Positions 32,838-43,392 of a stretch of 64,000 bases of DNA are shown here, one piece after another. The translations under genes and the position numbers were made by a program. Below the pieces are notes generated by a model. The model ran no database searches, was not told the origin of the DNA, and saw only the letters and a list, made by a program, of their open reading frames with translations. Source of the stretch: Boletus sp. NGJ (taxonomy: Eukaryota; Basidiomycota; Agaricomycetes; Boletales; Boletaceae); NCBI GenBank assembly GCA_019096195.1, contig JAGTXK010000108.1, positions 124,001 to 188,000 on the forward strand, in the 5' to 3' direction. How positions within the stretch are numbered: position 1 is the stretch's first letter; each line of letters starts with the position of its first letter.

Positions 32838-33805
32838 TGTTACGGTTACCGAGGGGGATACCTCTTTTCCCCTTCCTTCTCCTCCCGTAGGACTATGGGA
32901 CGACCTCTTCTTCGACTCTGACCAGGGATTCCCCTGGGATTCCCCCACGACACCCACTCAGGCATCGCCCCATTCGGAACTACTGTTCTAGGAAGCTATT
33001 CATAACTTCCTTTTCAAGAACCTACCCGTTTGGTATAGACACTGCCGTTCTATTTCACTGATACATGCCTTCCTCTTTCTTGATCCGATCAATAGACATT
33101 GCCTCCTCGGCTATGCTCTCTCGCGCATAGCCTAGTATTCCTACCTTCCCATTCTGGATTCATGCCTAGATCCACTTATAGTAATCTCTCGTCTGAGACT
33201 AGATATTACTATATTTGTCACGAAGCCTGCCCTAGAGGGGTAAGGCCTATAAATAGGGACGCGGGCCCTTCATGTAAACTCTAACCTAGATCTACACATC
33301 TTCCCGTGTAATCTAACAAGCCCGCTTCTCCCGCTTAAAGGTTCCACTTCACCTCAGAAGCCTTCTCCCGCGTTCTGGAGGTACTCGCCCTCGTGCTCGT
33401 GATCATCTTCCTCATCACTTCGCACTTGTGCGCCATCGCTGCCGTAACAGGCTTCTAAAGCTTCGGCAGCTCCAACGACCAACAGGTGTTGGTCGTCGTT
33501 GGTCAGGACTCCGCCACTGACCCAGTAAGACCGGGACTCCGCCACCAGCAATCCAGCAAGACCGGGACTCCGCCACCGGCACAGTAGACCGGGAAACCAA
33601 GACACCGGCACCACAAGACCGTGACCCCGCCATCGGCCCGTAGAGGTAACAAAGCGCTCTACGGTAAAGCTAGCAGTGGTCCCCAGTCTGAGGATATTTG
33701 GGCCTCAGAGGGTTAAGTAATCTCTTCCCTAAGCCTGCTAGTCCGGTAATCCAACAGGTGTTGGGATTATACGGGAACGTGTCACCATTGTTACCCGGCG
33801 TAACA
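32838..33805. mobile_element. Solo LTR (LTR family 1), 968 bp, in the Helitron
   Basis: It begins TGTTACGG and ends CGTAACA, and is flanked by the 5 bp duplication ACTGG (32833-32837 and 33806-33810). Removing it makes the Helitron sequence continuous. It contains a TATAAATAGGGACGCGGGCC promoter-like stretch near 33250. No internal retrotransposon sequence remains, so it is a solo LTR left by recombination. Ty3/Gypsy or another LTR superfamily cannot be told from the LTR alone. It looks whole as an LTR. Younger than the Helitron by nesting. Confidence 0.85.
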
Positions 33806-33810
33806 ACTGG

Positions 33811-36333
33811 GAGAAAGGGTTTGCATACATGTATGTGGGCCTCATGTCTCCATTACAACAAAGAAGGTCATCTTGCTTGCAAACATCATGCACCATGGGA
33901 ATTATCCACCACAGATGAAATTGATTATTAGGGAATATACAAACTTCATTGAACCATGCCATTCATGAACAATTTTTGCCCACTGATCTCGGCAACACTA
34001 TGTTGCAATAATGATATCAAATTGATTTCAAATGGAGCAGATACAAAGGATGTCATGTGGTATACAACCAGATATCAGTCCAAGAAACAAGGAAAGAACT
34101 TCAACACATCAGCACTTATGGTGAGATCGCTATTGTATTACGAAACACAAATAGATTCAGACAGTCTCAACAATATTCTAGATCGAAACTGGCTTTTGGT
34201 TTTTCAGTGTCAGCACACAATCAATCAAGAAATGGAGATGTCAGGACCACAAGTTGTTGCATATTTGATGGGGTAGGGTGACTGTATATGTTTCCACCAT
34301 TATATTCCTCTCTACTGGTCATCCATTCAAGGGCATCTGCAAACAGTATATGACAAACTCAAGATGAGGAACACAGGTAAGTTGTTAAAGTTGTAACAAA
34401 AGAATGACATAGAAAATATGAACAGCAATCTATATTTATTCAGGAATCCAAACAACTTACAGTTGGGCATGCCAGAGCCGGGACCAGACACAAGTCAAGA
34501 GACAAGCAGAGATGAGACCGAGGTAAGTGAACAGACAACCCAGTCAAAAAGTGTATGTGTTTGAAACCCCCAGTAACAGGATGTCATAACGGTTGATCTC
34601 CACAATAACAGACATTTACATGCATGGTCACAAATAGAGAATTATGCCAACTGCAGTGTGGAACTGGAGAACTATTCATTTTTTTCTTTCATTGTTGACA
34701 CATACAAGGAGTACATTCCACAAAAAAAGCAAATGGAAGACACCAAATCAAACCAAGGGGCCAGTGGCACCCCACAGACACAAGAACATGCAAGGCATGG
34801 CTGGATTCCAAATGGCCAGAGCCATTACCTCTCAGATCATTCCAAACATCTATCACACTGCTATGTCATACATAGTCCAGGACACAGTACTCTGCCCAAT
34901 ATCATAGGACCCTATTTCCCTAACACAAAGGAAGAAAGCATGTGTGAACTATATTCTGCATCAATGCTGGCCTTGCTCCATCCATGGCAGTCATTATGAG
35001 ATATCAAACAACAAGGGGGCAATTTCTGGACCACATTTAATGAATTTCTAACCTCAGCATCACAAGGCAATAAGGACATTTTATCAGGTATTCAATATTA
35101 TTATGATTGTAGGAATGCAGTAGACACACATCGTGACAATGGGGAACTGTTACAAATGTCACTTGGAGCTGAAAGACATAAATGAACAGAAGTCACAACA
35201 ACAAACAGAGACAATGAAAACGAGGATGAAAACACCATGCCAGTCAATGATGAACATAAGCTAATGGAGAGAGATTTGGAAGCTTATGAAGAAACCCAAA
35301 AGAACCAACATGAGGAACAACATGGAAAACTAGCTGTTTCAATCGCAAGATTGAAAAGTATGATCAGTGACAGCCAAACCACCTGGCATTGTCAGTCCAC
35401 AGGTGTTAACATAATGAGTGGAGATGATTACAAGAACCTAGAAAACTGGCAAGCATCAATGGCAACCAATGCAATGGATCTGAACAGTGGAGAGGATAAA
35501 CATAACCACAATAATAACAGTTCAACGGAAGATAATGGAACTGTCACAGGTATCGATGGGATGGATATAGATCAACAAGATGGTAGCAGGCAACACAATG
35601 GAGTGGTGGAAGCACTGGTGAACTCTGATGCTGTCATCGAATACCATATAATACCCACAGATGTACAAAATCTGCTTAGAGATCAACAATAAGCATATAA
35701 TATTGTTGACTGGCACCTGAATGAGACATTGGCAAAGAACAACCCACTCCAACTCCTGATGATCATACCAGGTGAAGGAGGTGTCAGTAAATCAAAGATG
35801 ATCCAGACAATCACAGAAAACTTCGAACGATGAGCAGCATCACATTTGTTAGTGAAAGGTGCATACACAGGCATTGCTGCAACCATCATCAATGGGAAAA
35901 TGCTGCACGTGATAGGACAGTTACCAGTAAACGGACAGAACTGATCACAAAAAGCTGTCAAAAAACTGTCAACATTCTGGCATGAAAAAAAAAAAAATCT
36001 AATCATCAATGAGAAATCCATGCTCTTCCACAAGTTTTTGGCAAGGTGAGCATGGAGGTCTCCCAAACACAGTCATATTGTCAATGGGAATGAAAATCAT
36101 GGTAACTTTCAACATCAAAACAGACCTTGATATTGCAAATGTAGCGAGAGGTGAAATAGTGAAAATTGTGCTGAGCAAGTGTGAACCTCAATTTCCATCA
36201 TCACAGCCTGTCGTCAAACTCGAATATCCCCCAGCTTATATCCTCATAAGAATGCTGAGCACAAAAGTAACACAGCTAGATGGATTGGAGCAGAACGTGA
36301 TACCAATCACACCTTTAGACCGAACCTTCACAA
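33811..36333 (+). pseudogene. Helitron protein, central part and start of helicase, decayed
   Basis: Blocks seen are C-C-N-N-D-I-K-L-I-S-N-G-A-D-T-K-D-V (about 34010), G-P-Q-V-V-A-Y-L-M-G (about 34250), H-G-W-I-P-N-G-Q-S and L-P-N-I-I-G-P-Y-F-P (about 34800-34930). At about 35755-35790 comes a Walker-A-like I-P-G-E-G-G-V-S-K-S-K-M-I, then A-Y-T-G-I-A-A-T-I-I-N-G-K-M-L-H, and V-P-type G-M-K-I-M-V-T-F-N-I-K-T-D-L-D-I-A-N near 36090. In Pif1-type helicases the P-loop is G-x-G-G-x-G-K-S; here the last Gly is Ser. Segments at 34377-34442 and 34529-34597 have GT and AG ends and could be introns. Several stops are present. The helicase unwinds DNA for Helitron transposition; this one cannot be functional. 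Confidence 0.75.
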
Positions 36334-36716
36334 TGTTATGCCGAGTAACAAGTAACACATTCCCAAGTAATTAACCACCTAGTTGATTACTGGACTAGCT
36401 GGACTTGAGGGGAAAATACCTCCCTAGGCCCGAGTTTCTAGGTATGGGGACCAACAGCTAGCTTTATGTAGAGCCTTCCTTGGGGTTGGAGTCTTCTCTA
36501 TGACTGATGGCAGAGTCTCGGACTTTGACGATGGTGGTGCAGTCTGATGGAGGTGCAGGCCTATCATATACAGTTGCCAGTGATGGAGTCCTGGTCTTAC
36601 TATGATGCCAGTGGCGAAGTCCTGGGCTTAAACGGTGATGCCAATGGCAGAGTCTTGGACTTGAAGATAGTAGTGCAGTCCTATCTGCACAGACCTCTGT
36701 CTGTGTTGGTGTTGCC

Positions 36717-37593
36717 TGTTATGCCATATAACAAGTAACATGTTCCCAAATAATCAACCACCTGGTTGATTACTGGACTAGCTGGACTTGAGGTGATAAT
36801 TCCTCTCTAGACCCATATTCCTAGGACTGGGTACCAACAGCTAGCTTTAACATAGAGCCTCCCTTGGGGTTGGAGCCTTCTCTATGACCAATGGCAGAGT
36901 CGTGGACTTTGACAATGGTGGCACAGTCCAGTGGAGGCACAGACCTATCATATACAATGGCCAGTGATAGAGTCCTGGGCTTATACAGGCAGACCTCTGT
37001 CTGTGTTGGTGTTGCCGTTGGCTAGGGACGCAAACGAACAGTAACAAGGCCACACAAGTGTGAAGTGATGAGAAGGATGATTACAAGCACTATGGTGATC
37101 ACTTCCAGAGTGGAAGAAGATGTCTGAAGTGAGGCGAAACCGAGACCTTGGTAGATTACATGGGAAGTTGTGTATATCTAGGTTAGAGTTTACATGGAGG
37201 GCAGATGCCCATATATATAGGCCTTCCCTATTTAGAGCAGGCTTCATATCATATATGGTAATACTAGAATATTACCATAAGGGATCATGGCATCAGTCAA
37301 ATGAGGAAATTGGAGTACTGGGCTGTGTGTGAGAGAACACAGCCAAGGAGGCAATGTCTATGATCAGATCAGAGGTGAAATGCATATGAAGTGAAATAAG
37401 GTAGGCTGTGCCACATCCATAGTGGTGCACCACTTAGAAGGGGGATTCCGGATGGGGTGATGCTTGTGCAGGTGTCATGGAGGAATCCCAGGGGAATCCC
37501 AGGTAGTTGGAGGCATCAAAGAAGAGGTCATCCCAGAGTCCAAGAGGGGGTGAAGGAAGAGAAAAAGATATACCCTCTTTCATAACCATAACA
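36717..37593. mobile_element. Solo LTR (LTR family 1), nested in the 36334-38777 LTR
   Basis: 877 bp, starting TGTTATGCC and ending CATAACA, same family and orientation as its host LTR. The flanking duplication is TTGCC (36712-36716 and 37594-37598). Host LTR sequence continues on both sides. It looks whole as an LTR with no internal part left, and is younger than its host by nesting. Confidence 0.85.
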
Positions 37594-37987
37594 TTGCCGT
37601 TGGCTAGGTATGTGAGTGAACAGTGATAATGCCACATCCATGCAAGGTGATGAGAAGCATGATCACGAGCACTATGGTGATCACTTCCAGAGCAAGCGCA
37701 GGCATCTGAAGTGAGGTAGAACTGAGAGCTTGGTAGATTACACGGGAAGTTGTGTAGATCTAGATTAGAGTTACATGAGGGGCAGGCACCCATATATGTA
37801 GGCCTTCCCAATCTAGGGCAGGCTTCATATCATATATGGTAATAGTAAGTCACAGACAGAATATTACCATAAGAGATCAAGGCATTAGTCAAATGAGGAA
37901 TTTGGAATACTGGGCTGTGTGTGAGAAAACACAGCTGAGGAGGCAATGTCTATGATCAGATTAGAGGTGAAATGCATACAAGATGAA

Positions 37988-38574
37988 TGTTAAGAACAGA
38001 CAACTCTGATGCAACTCTGAAGGACTGGAGTTACTTGAGGGTGTTAGAACTTGACTTCACCTTATGTGATGCACCCTTGCTCAAGTCTGATGTCCCGGAT
38101 TTCGAGGACGTAGTAAGTTCAGAGGTTTAGACTCAACATGGTTGAATGTCAAGTTGAGTAGAGGATCGAAGTGAGTTGTCGAGACTCGGATGGAGGACAG
38201 GAGTGGTGTTCAGAGTTGATATTCGAACTAACTTTACAAGAGTAGTAGCGAAGGTTTATATACAATCGGAAATGAGATTACTAACAGAGTTCGTAAGGTG
38301 TAATGAGTAAGTAGTAGCTGAGTAATTAGGAACAGAGATGGGATCTCACCGGAGCAGTGCTCCTAAGCGAGACAGACACTGGATTGGAGACAGCTACAAA
38401 GCAGGACTAAGACAGATGAGTAGGACATAGCTTTATGTATGAATGAGGAAGTAGGAATACTATGTGGGGTGAGTTACAAGTCCAAGGGTATGAGAGCGTA
38501 CTCCGAGGGGAAACGTGCCAGAGTTATGGACGGAGGTCCAGAGTTGGACTTGTCAAGTTGCACAGAATATGACA
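37988..38574. mobile_element. Solo LTR of a second family, nested in the same LTR
   Basis: About 587 bp, starting TGTTAAGAACAGACA and ending ATATGACA, unlike family 1. It sits in the 36334-38777 LTR after the ATGCATACAAGATG stretch, which the nested 877 bp LTR has uninterrupted. Flanking 5-mers are ATGAA and ATAAA, one mismatch, consistent with an aged target duplication. Superfamily unknown. Confidence 0.65.
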
Positions 38575-38782
38575 ATAAAATAGAGTAGGCTGTGTTACAG
38601 CCATGGTGGTGCATCACCTAGAAGGAGAGTTCCAGATGGGGCGATGTTTGCGTGGGTGTCGTGGGGGAATCCCAGGGAAATCCTGGGTAGTCGTAGGAGT
38701 TGAAGAAAAGGTCGACCCAGAGTCCAGGAGGGGGTGAAGGAAGAGAAAAAGATATACCCCCTTCTGTAGCTGTAACACACAA

Positions 38783-39126
38783 TTGCTGCAGGGAACCACA
38801 ACAAAACAATCTGCAGGACCCAGTACCCACTCACACCAGCATACGCATTCACTAACTACCGCTCTTAGGAACAGACTATATGCCACGCAATAATCAACAT
38901 AGGATCACCACCAACAGATTCACTAACCCTGTTCAACATATATGTGGCATTGTCATGGTGCTGCGGACGAGACAACATCCAGTTGTTACAGGACTTCAAC
39001 AAGAAACTCCTAACGTGTCATCCCAGCAAGTACTTACAAATGGAAGACGAGAGGTTGAATCAATTGGACAGAGACACAGAAAAGTGGTGGAGCAATTTAC
39101 AAACAAACAGTGGCATGCATATCTAA
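38783..39126 (+). pseudogene. Helitron helicase C-terminus, decayed
   Basis: Continues the helicase after the LTR nest. F-N-I-Y-V-A-L-S-type sequence lies at about 38932-38960 (read in a broken frame as F-N-I-Y-V then L-S-W-C-C-G-R-D-N), then L-L-T-C-H-P-S-K-Y-L and E-D-E-R-L-N-Q-L-D-R-D-T. These match the end of Helitron/Pif1 helicases, where A-L-S-R near this point is helicase motif VI. It is broken by stops and shifts. Confidence 0.7.
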
Positions 39127-39455
39127 GTACATGCGAATAACGAACACCAAATATAAACAACCCCAGTGAATATTGAGTGACATGCACAGAAAGACATCAC
39201 CAAGACCACAGCAACAAGCCTGGGACAACCATGTGTATGTAAGAAAAACCCACACTTGCAAAAACTGGAATCATCACAGCCACAATTGTCAAACCCCAGT
39301 GACCTTGTAAACAAGGTAATTTGATTCTCAAACTTGATACATTATACATTATACATTATCACAGAATTTCTCACTGTCCCACAACAGGATCCAGAAAAGT
39401 TGATACAATACGAGAATTATGCAATACGACCATATGCATTATGAGAAAGCCTACT
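39127..39455. other. End of the transposon block
   Basis: About 330 bp up to the array junction. It includes a short ACATTATACATTATACATTATC repeat-like stretch (about 39338-39360). No clear Helitron 3' hairpin with CTRR was found by eye, and I see no gene. Confidence 0.35.
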
Positions 39456-39770
39456 GTATGTCGTGAGTTCATTCAATGTGAATTGTCCACCCGTCGTGAA
39501 AACCGAGTCCTGCAGCCAACGAACATTCGCAAGTGCCAGGGTAAGACTACGCGTGGCAAGGAGGGTATGTTTCGCCGATAAGTCGACACCTCGTCTGGTC
39601 GTCGCAACGAGGCCATGTAGCTGGGATGCGAGGAAGAATAAGCGCCAAAGACACGAGGTACTGTGTGAACAATAAAACATGTTTTGGGAGGAACGTTGCA
39701 CAGCACGAGTAAACCGAAACACCTTGATCCTTACCATTTCGACACCGACAATTGTGTACCATTGGTGAAA
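39456..39770 (+). promoter_or_regulatory. Conserved leader of WD40-F
   Basis: Nearly identical to the WD40-E leader from TATGTCGTGAGTTC to the ATAAAACATGTTTTGGGAGG block. It then diverges and carries a TTTCGACACCGACAATTGTG segment as in A and B. The core ACTACGCGTGGCAA is at about 39546. Confidence 0.55.
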
Positions 39771-42014
39771 ATGACATCGACGAATACCGGTGCGTAGCAC
39801 TGGCTCTGACGAGTCATTGAGTTGCAACGCTGATTTTCCAGTAAGATCAAATAGTCGTACTTGACACCGGTCGCTCTGATAGGGTGTGGGCAATCGCGTT
39901 CCACCCCGACGGAAAACATGTTGTAGGCGGGACTAGTGATGGAATCCGACGATGGCGACTTTCAGACGGTGAAGAGGTCGGGAAGCATGCGGGAATGAGG
40001 GTGTATGCCATTTCCGTGTCGAGTGATCAGAAGTGGATTGTGTGTGGGACTGACAAGGGGGCAAGCGTGTGGGACGGAGAGATGCATAAAAAGGTCATCG
40101 ACGTGGAGGGCGGCGAGTTTGTGTGGGCAGTCGATGTCTCCCCAGATTCGACAAGGTTCGCCACCGGGACTAGTCGCAGGGACGCGAGCATTTGGAGCAT
40201 TACAAGCAGGAAACGAGTCGTTGGCCTGCTCCAGCATGTCGATAATGTCACTGGAGTCCGATTCTCCCCGGATGGTGCACAATTCGCCACCTGCGAGAGC
40301 AATTCGATCAATATTTTCAATAGTCGCATCGGTGACAAGCTTATGACCATCAAAATCGACACAACCAACTTGTTGGGCACTCCGCTTACATGGTCAAGCA
40401 ACTGCCAGCAAATATTCGCCGCATCCAGGGACAACAAAATCAGGTCACTCGATACATCCACCGGGACCCAGCTTGCTGAATTGCAGGTTTCCCATGACGA
40501 CGAGAACAACGTTTCCTGTGTTGCCCTAGCTGCCAAATTCATCGTCACCTTTGCAGGCCATTCCATCTCGTTCCTGGATATATCGACACTGTCTCGGATT
40601 GGTCCTGTTATTGAGGACAGTGAACGGATATCGTCAATCGCCATTTCGCCGGACGGTACCCACTGCGCAACAGGAAGACATAATGGGAAAATTGTCATTC
40701 ATGATCTGGGTAAAATTATCCCGGATTTGTCTGGTCCATTCAACGTAAGTATTTGCGCCTTCACACTCACATGTCAAACAGGCCATTTCATTTTCCATCT
40801 TCTATATTGACAAACTATTCAGGCATCCACTCGTGAAGAAGTAAAACGAGATGAAGAGCCCTTGACATCGGGCGATGACCACAGCAAAATACCTGGTTCC
40901 ACCCCGGTAGGATTTCATCATTCCGTCACCGGAATTGTTGCGCTGACTCCATCGTTGTGTACGTACAACAGGAAGATCCTACGGAATCCAGTCGAGTCAA
41001 GTCCAAGGAACAGAGCAAAGATGGCATAGGTGATCTCCTCGAGGTATCTGTCTGTTCGTTTGCCCCTCGAAGCGAGTTCTCATGATAGTATAGGTCGAGG
41101 TGCCGTCGAGCACCCCCGCTCCTCAATTCGACTATGACGACGAGGTGGGTGATCACTTTATTCTCCTCTTGCTTCCGTGTTGATGTTGCTGGAGTCACTG
41201 TCCTCGATCTCGTCTGCCGAGCGCCGGAAGGATGAGATACAGCCTGTTGGTTCATCTTACGCCATATCACAATTGTCGGATGCCCCACCAGCGGCCTCCT
41301 CCATTCCAGCGACACATGCGCAGGAACATCCCGACACTGTCGACTCACCTCAGGGCCGTTCGATGCTCAAAAAGTGGCTACAGAGGAAGAGCAACAGGGG
41401 TCCCGCTTCACCAAGGTCTGGTCGACTTTTTGGAAAGTCGCGCGAGCCTGCCGGTCCTCGATCCCCTTCCCACTCTCCAGCAGGAGTCAATGCCACAAAC
41501 AAGGGACCTTCGTGGATGGCTGCAGGTAAACGCAAGCGGGTGAGTGCTCTTCCTTGACAGACGGTTGTATGTGATGTGTCTAACATATCTTAGCGAGCGG
41601 TCGCAAAAAACGTCAGAAGGCCACAGGTATGTTGTCCCTCGTATCTGTGTGCAGGAACTCATCGCACATTACAGCATAAAGATAAATCGTCTGCGAAGAC
41701 TACTGTTCCCAAGCCTCCGAACAAGGACACGTCGCGCAGTGGACAAGGTTCTGCCAGCGCAAACGAGGCCGGCCCAGTGCGTTTTTTTCTGGCGATGGTA
41801 GAACTCGTCACGACAGCTTACGTCCTATTAGGCACAACAAACGAATGATCCATCTCAACCCGAGGCCGCGGGGGTCCAACTGACGGTGCGCATCACTTTC
41901 GTTCACCTCCATTGTTAGACTTACGGTCAATCAGCATCGAGAAGCATCAGGTTATGCTACCCTTTCGCTCACGTTTCCGGCGTGGTTGTTGTGTTTTCGG
42001 TCAGGTACACATGA
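39771..42014 (+). CDS. WD40-F: seven-bladed WD40 repeat protein
   Basis: Exon 1 encodes MTSTNT. Exon 2 (from about 39845) gives seven blades: V-W-A-I-A-F-H-P-D-G-K-H, V-Y-A-I-S-V-S-S-D-Q-K-W, V-W-A-V-D-V-S-P-D-S-T-R-F, V-T-G-V-R-F-S-P-D-G, L-T-W-S-S-N, V-S-C-V-A-L-A and I-S-S-I-A-I-S-P-D-G. It ends L-S-G-P-F-N. Tail exons give S-L-S-S-I-S-S-A-E-R-R-K-D-E, L-K-K-W-L-Q-R-K-S-N-R-G-P and W-M-A-A-G-K-R-K-R; then H-K-D-K-S-S-A-K-T-T-V-P-K, A-Q-Q-T-N-D-P-S-Q-P and a last exon stopping at 42012-42014 after V-F-S-V-R-Y-T. The frame is kept throughout. It lies directly downstream of the transposon block, with its promoter module intact. Confidence 0.8.
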
Positions 42015-42879
42015 TGAGACGCATCGACCTGGTTGATTAGATGCGATGTATGTAGATACTACACTATCTAGTACTAAGGCTGCGAACGTCCTAGCCCTGA
42101 GGTGACTATCGGGCAATGGCCCAGTAATACCTGGTCCGGATGAAGTGCGGAGAGTTGCGAAACCAACGGTAAGATGGCCAACGTCACAAGTAGCTCAGAA
42201 CCGAAATCTACGCTCATCGACGGCGAACATGCAAATCTGCTGCGATAACCTCGGGTGAGAAAGCCCTCCATACACTCGGGGAAGAGTTGTAGGAATTAAA
42301 TTAAAAATCGCCCAGAATACGTATACCGGAGTGAGTCTGTATTCGACAGATGTGACCATGACCACACACGCTGTACCGAAGACGATCGCTTGCTAAACAA
42401 CTCTGAAACCACGTGGAGAAGGCCTACGTCGCGTTGACAACCCCATAAATATAAGTTGTGCGAGGAGCGGAGGCTCATATTTTTGGGACAAGAACTGTCG
42501 GCAACCAGGTGTTGAAAGAGAGGCCCGGACCTTTCTAAAGCATTAAGCCGGTGGGACAACCGATGAGTATCTGGAAGGGAGGCTAGGTGAAACCGTTAGT
42601 TCCCCCAGGACAGCGGCAAATGCAAGATGAAGTAGGAGACAACGGAAATTGGGTGTAGGAAGCGTCTTGAACTCTTCAATGGACATCTTGATGAGGTGCA
42701 GGAGGTTTTAACCACTTGCAGAATGTAGAATGAATTTTAAATGCCATATTTTCTGCCTTTGCGCAGAATAACGTGAGTTGAACAAATGCGGATTGTAAAC
42801 TTGTGTGATGAATAGAGTCTTGTAGCGTCGACGGCTTGCCTCATAAAGTCCAAACTTGCCATTGTCATCCGAGGGGATT
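42015..42879. other. Spacer after WD40-F, mostly unique
   Basis: About 865 bp. From about 42060 to 42730 I find no match elsewhere in the window and no convincing gene; weak minus-strand open stretches at 42074-42271 and 42296-42559 are not recognisable. Confidence 0.35.
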
Positions 42880-43392
42880 GCCAGTCGTCAACGAAGTTGT
42901 GTATGAGCGCAACCGCTCGAGTTCCGGAGAGAGACGTAGGAAGTACGAAAACGTCCAATCTGCGCACATAAGTCTGTCGATGTGAGTGGATGCACAGACG
43001 TACATTCAACTTCGACGGAGTATGACCGCGCCCTTTATGTGAACATGTCGAATTTCGTGCGGGGTATGTCACGCGAGTTGGTTTAATGTGAACTGCACAC
43101 TCGTCGTGAACCGAGTTCTGCAGCCAAGATATGACGAGTACTCCCAGCCCCCCGGATAGGACTACGCGTGGCAAGTAAGCCAAGTTTCGCCGACATTGAC
43201 TGGTTGGCACAAAGATCTAACTGGGATCCGAAGGAGAATGAGCGCCAAAACACGAGGCACAGCATGAGCAGACCATATTGAGAATACAAAAACGTGTTTA
43301 TGAAGCAAACGTTGCGCACCACGGGTTACGAGTAAACCGAAACACTCGTTTTTTCATTCTTCGAGCCCCACGACTGTGTACCATTAGTGAAG
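42880..43392 (+). promoter_or_regulatory. Conserved leader of WD40-G
   Basis: Matches the WD40-D leader closely (GAAGTTGTGTATGAGCGCAA, TGAACCGAGTTCTGCAGCC, ACTACGCGTGGCAAGTAAGC at about 43162, GACCATATTGAGAATAC), with an ATG six bases after CCATTAGTGAAG. Confidence 0.5.

Larger units (their letters stand above)
36334..38777. mobile_element. Solo LTR (LTR family 1), inverted, with two later insertions
   Basis: It begins TGTTATGCC and ends CTGTAACA in minus orientation relative to the LTR at 32838-33805, to which it is related at both ends. It is flanked by CACAA (36329-36333 and 38778-38782). Helitron helicase sequence resumes directly after it. Its 2444 bp include two younger insertions at 36717-37593 and 37988-38574; without them and their target duplications it is about 970 bp, matching the first copy. 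No internal retroelement genes remain. It appears more diverged than the 968 bp copy. Confidence 0.8.
31550..39320 (+). mobile_element. Helitron remnant, split by solo LTRs
   Basis: Rep-type sequence (31638-32837), central linker and helicase pieces (33811-36333) and the helicase C-terminus (38783-39126) lie on one strand in the order of a fungal Helitron protein. Solo LTRs interrupt it at 32838-33805 and 36334-38777, both with matching 5 bp duplications. The usual N-terminal extension ahead of the Rep domain is missing or unrecognisable and I cannot place the 5' TC or 3' CTRR ends with confidence. Multiple stops occur in each part. Confidence 0.75.
23982..39455. mobile_element. 15.5 kb transposon-rich block inserted in the WD40 array
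   Basis: Sequence after WD40-E follows that after WD40-D up to 23981 (TTCACCCAATG), then departs. Array sequence resumes at about 39456 with the TATGTCGTGAGTTC start of the WD40-F leader. The block is clearly richer in A+T and lacks WD40 sequence. It is a nest of several families rather than one element. The roughly 720 bp of array spacer expected from the D-E interval is absent, so insertion went with, or was followed by, a deletion. Confidence 0.75.

Noticed and set aside
33354-33633. Minus-strand open frames with repeated S-R-S-type motifs
   Set aside because: They lie inside the solo LTR and reflect short internal repeats of the LTR, not a gene.
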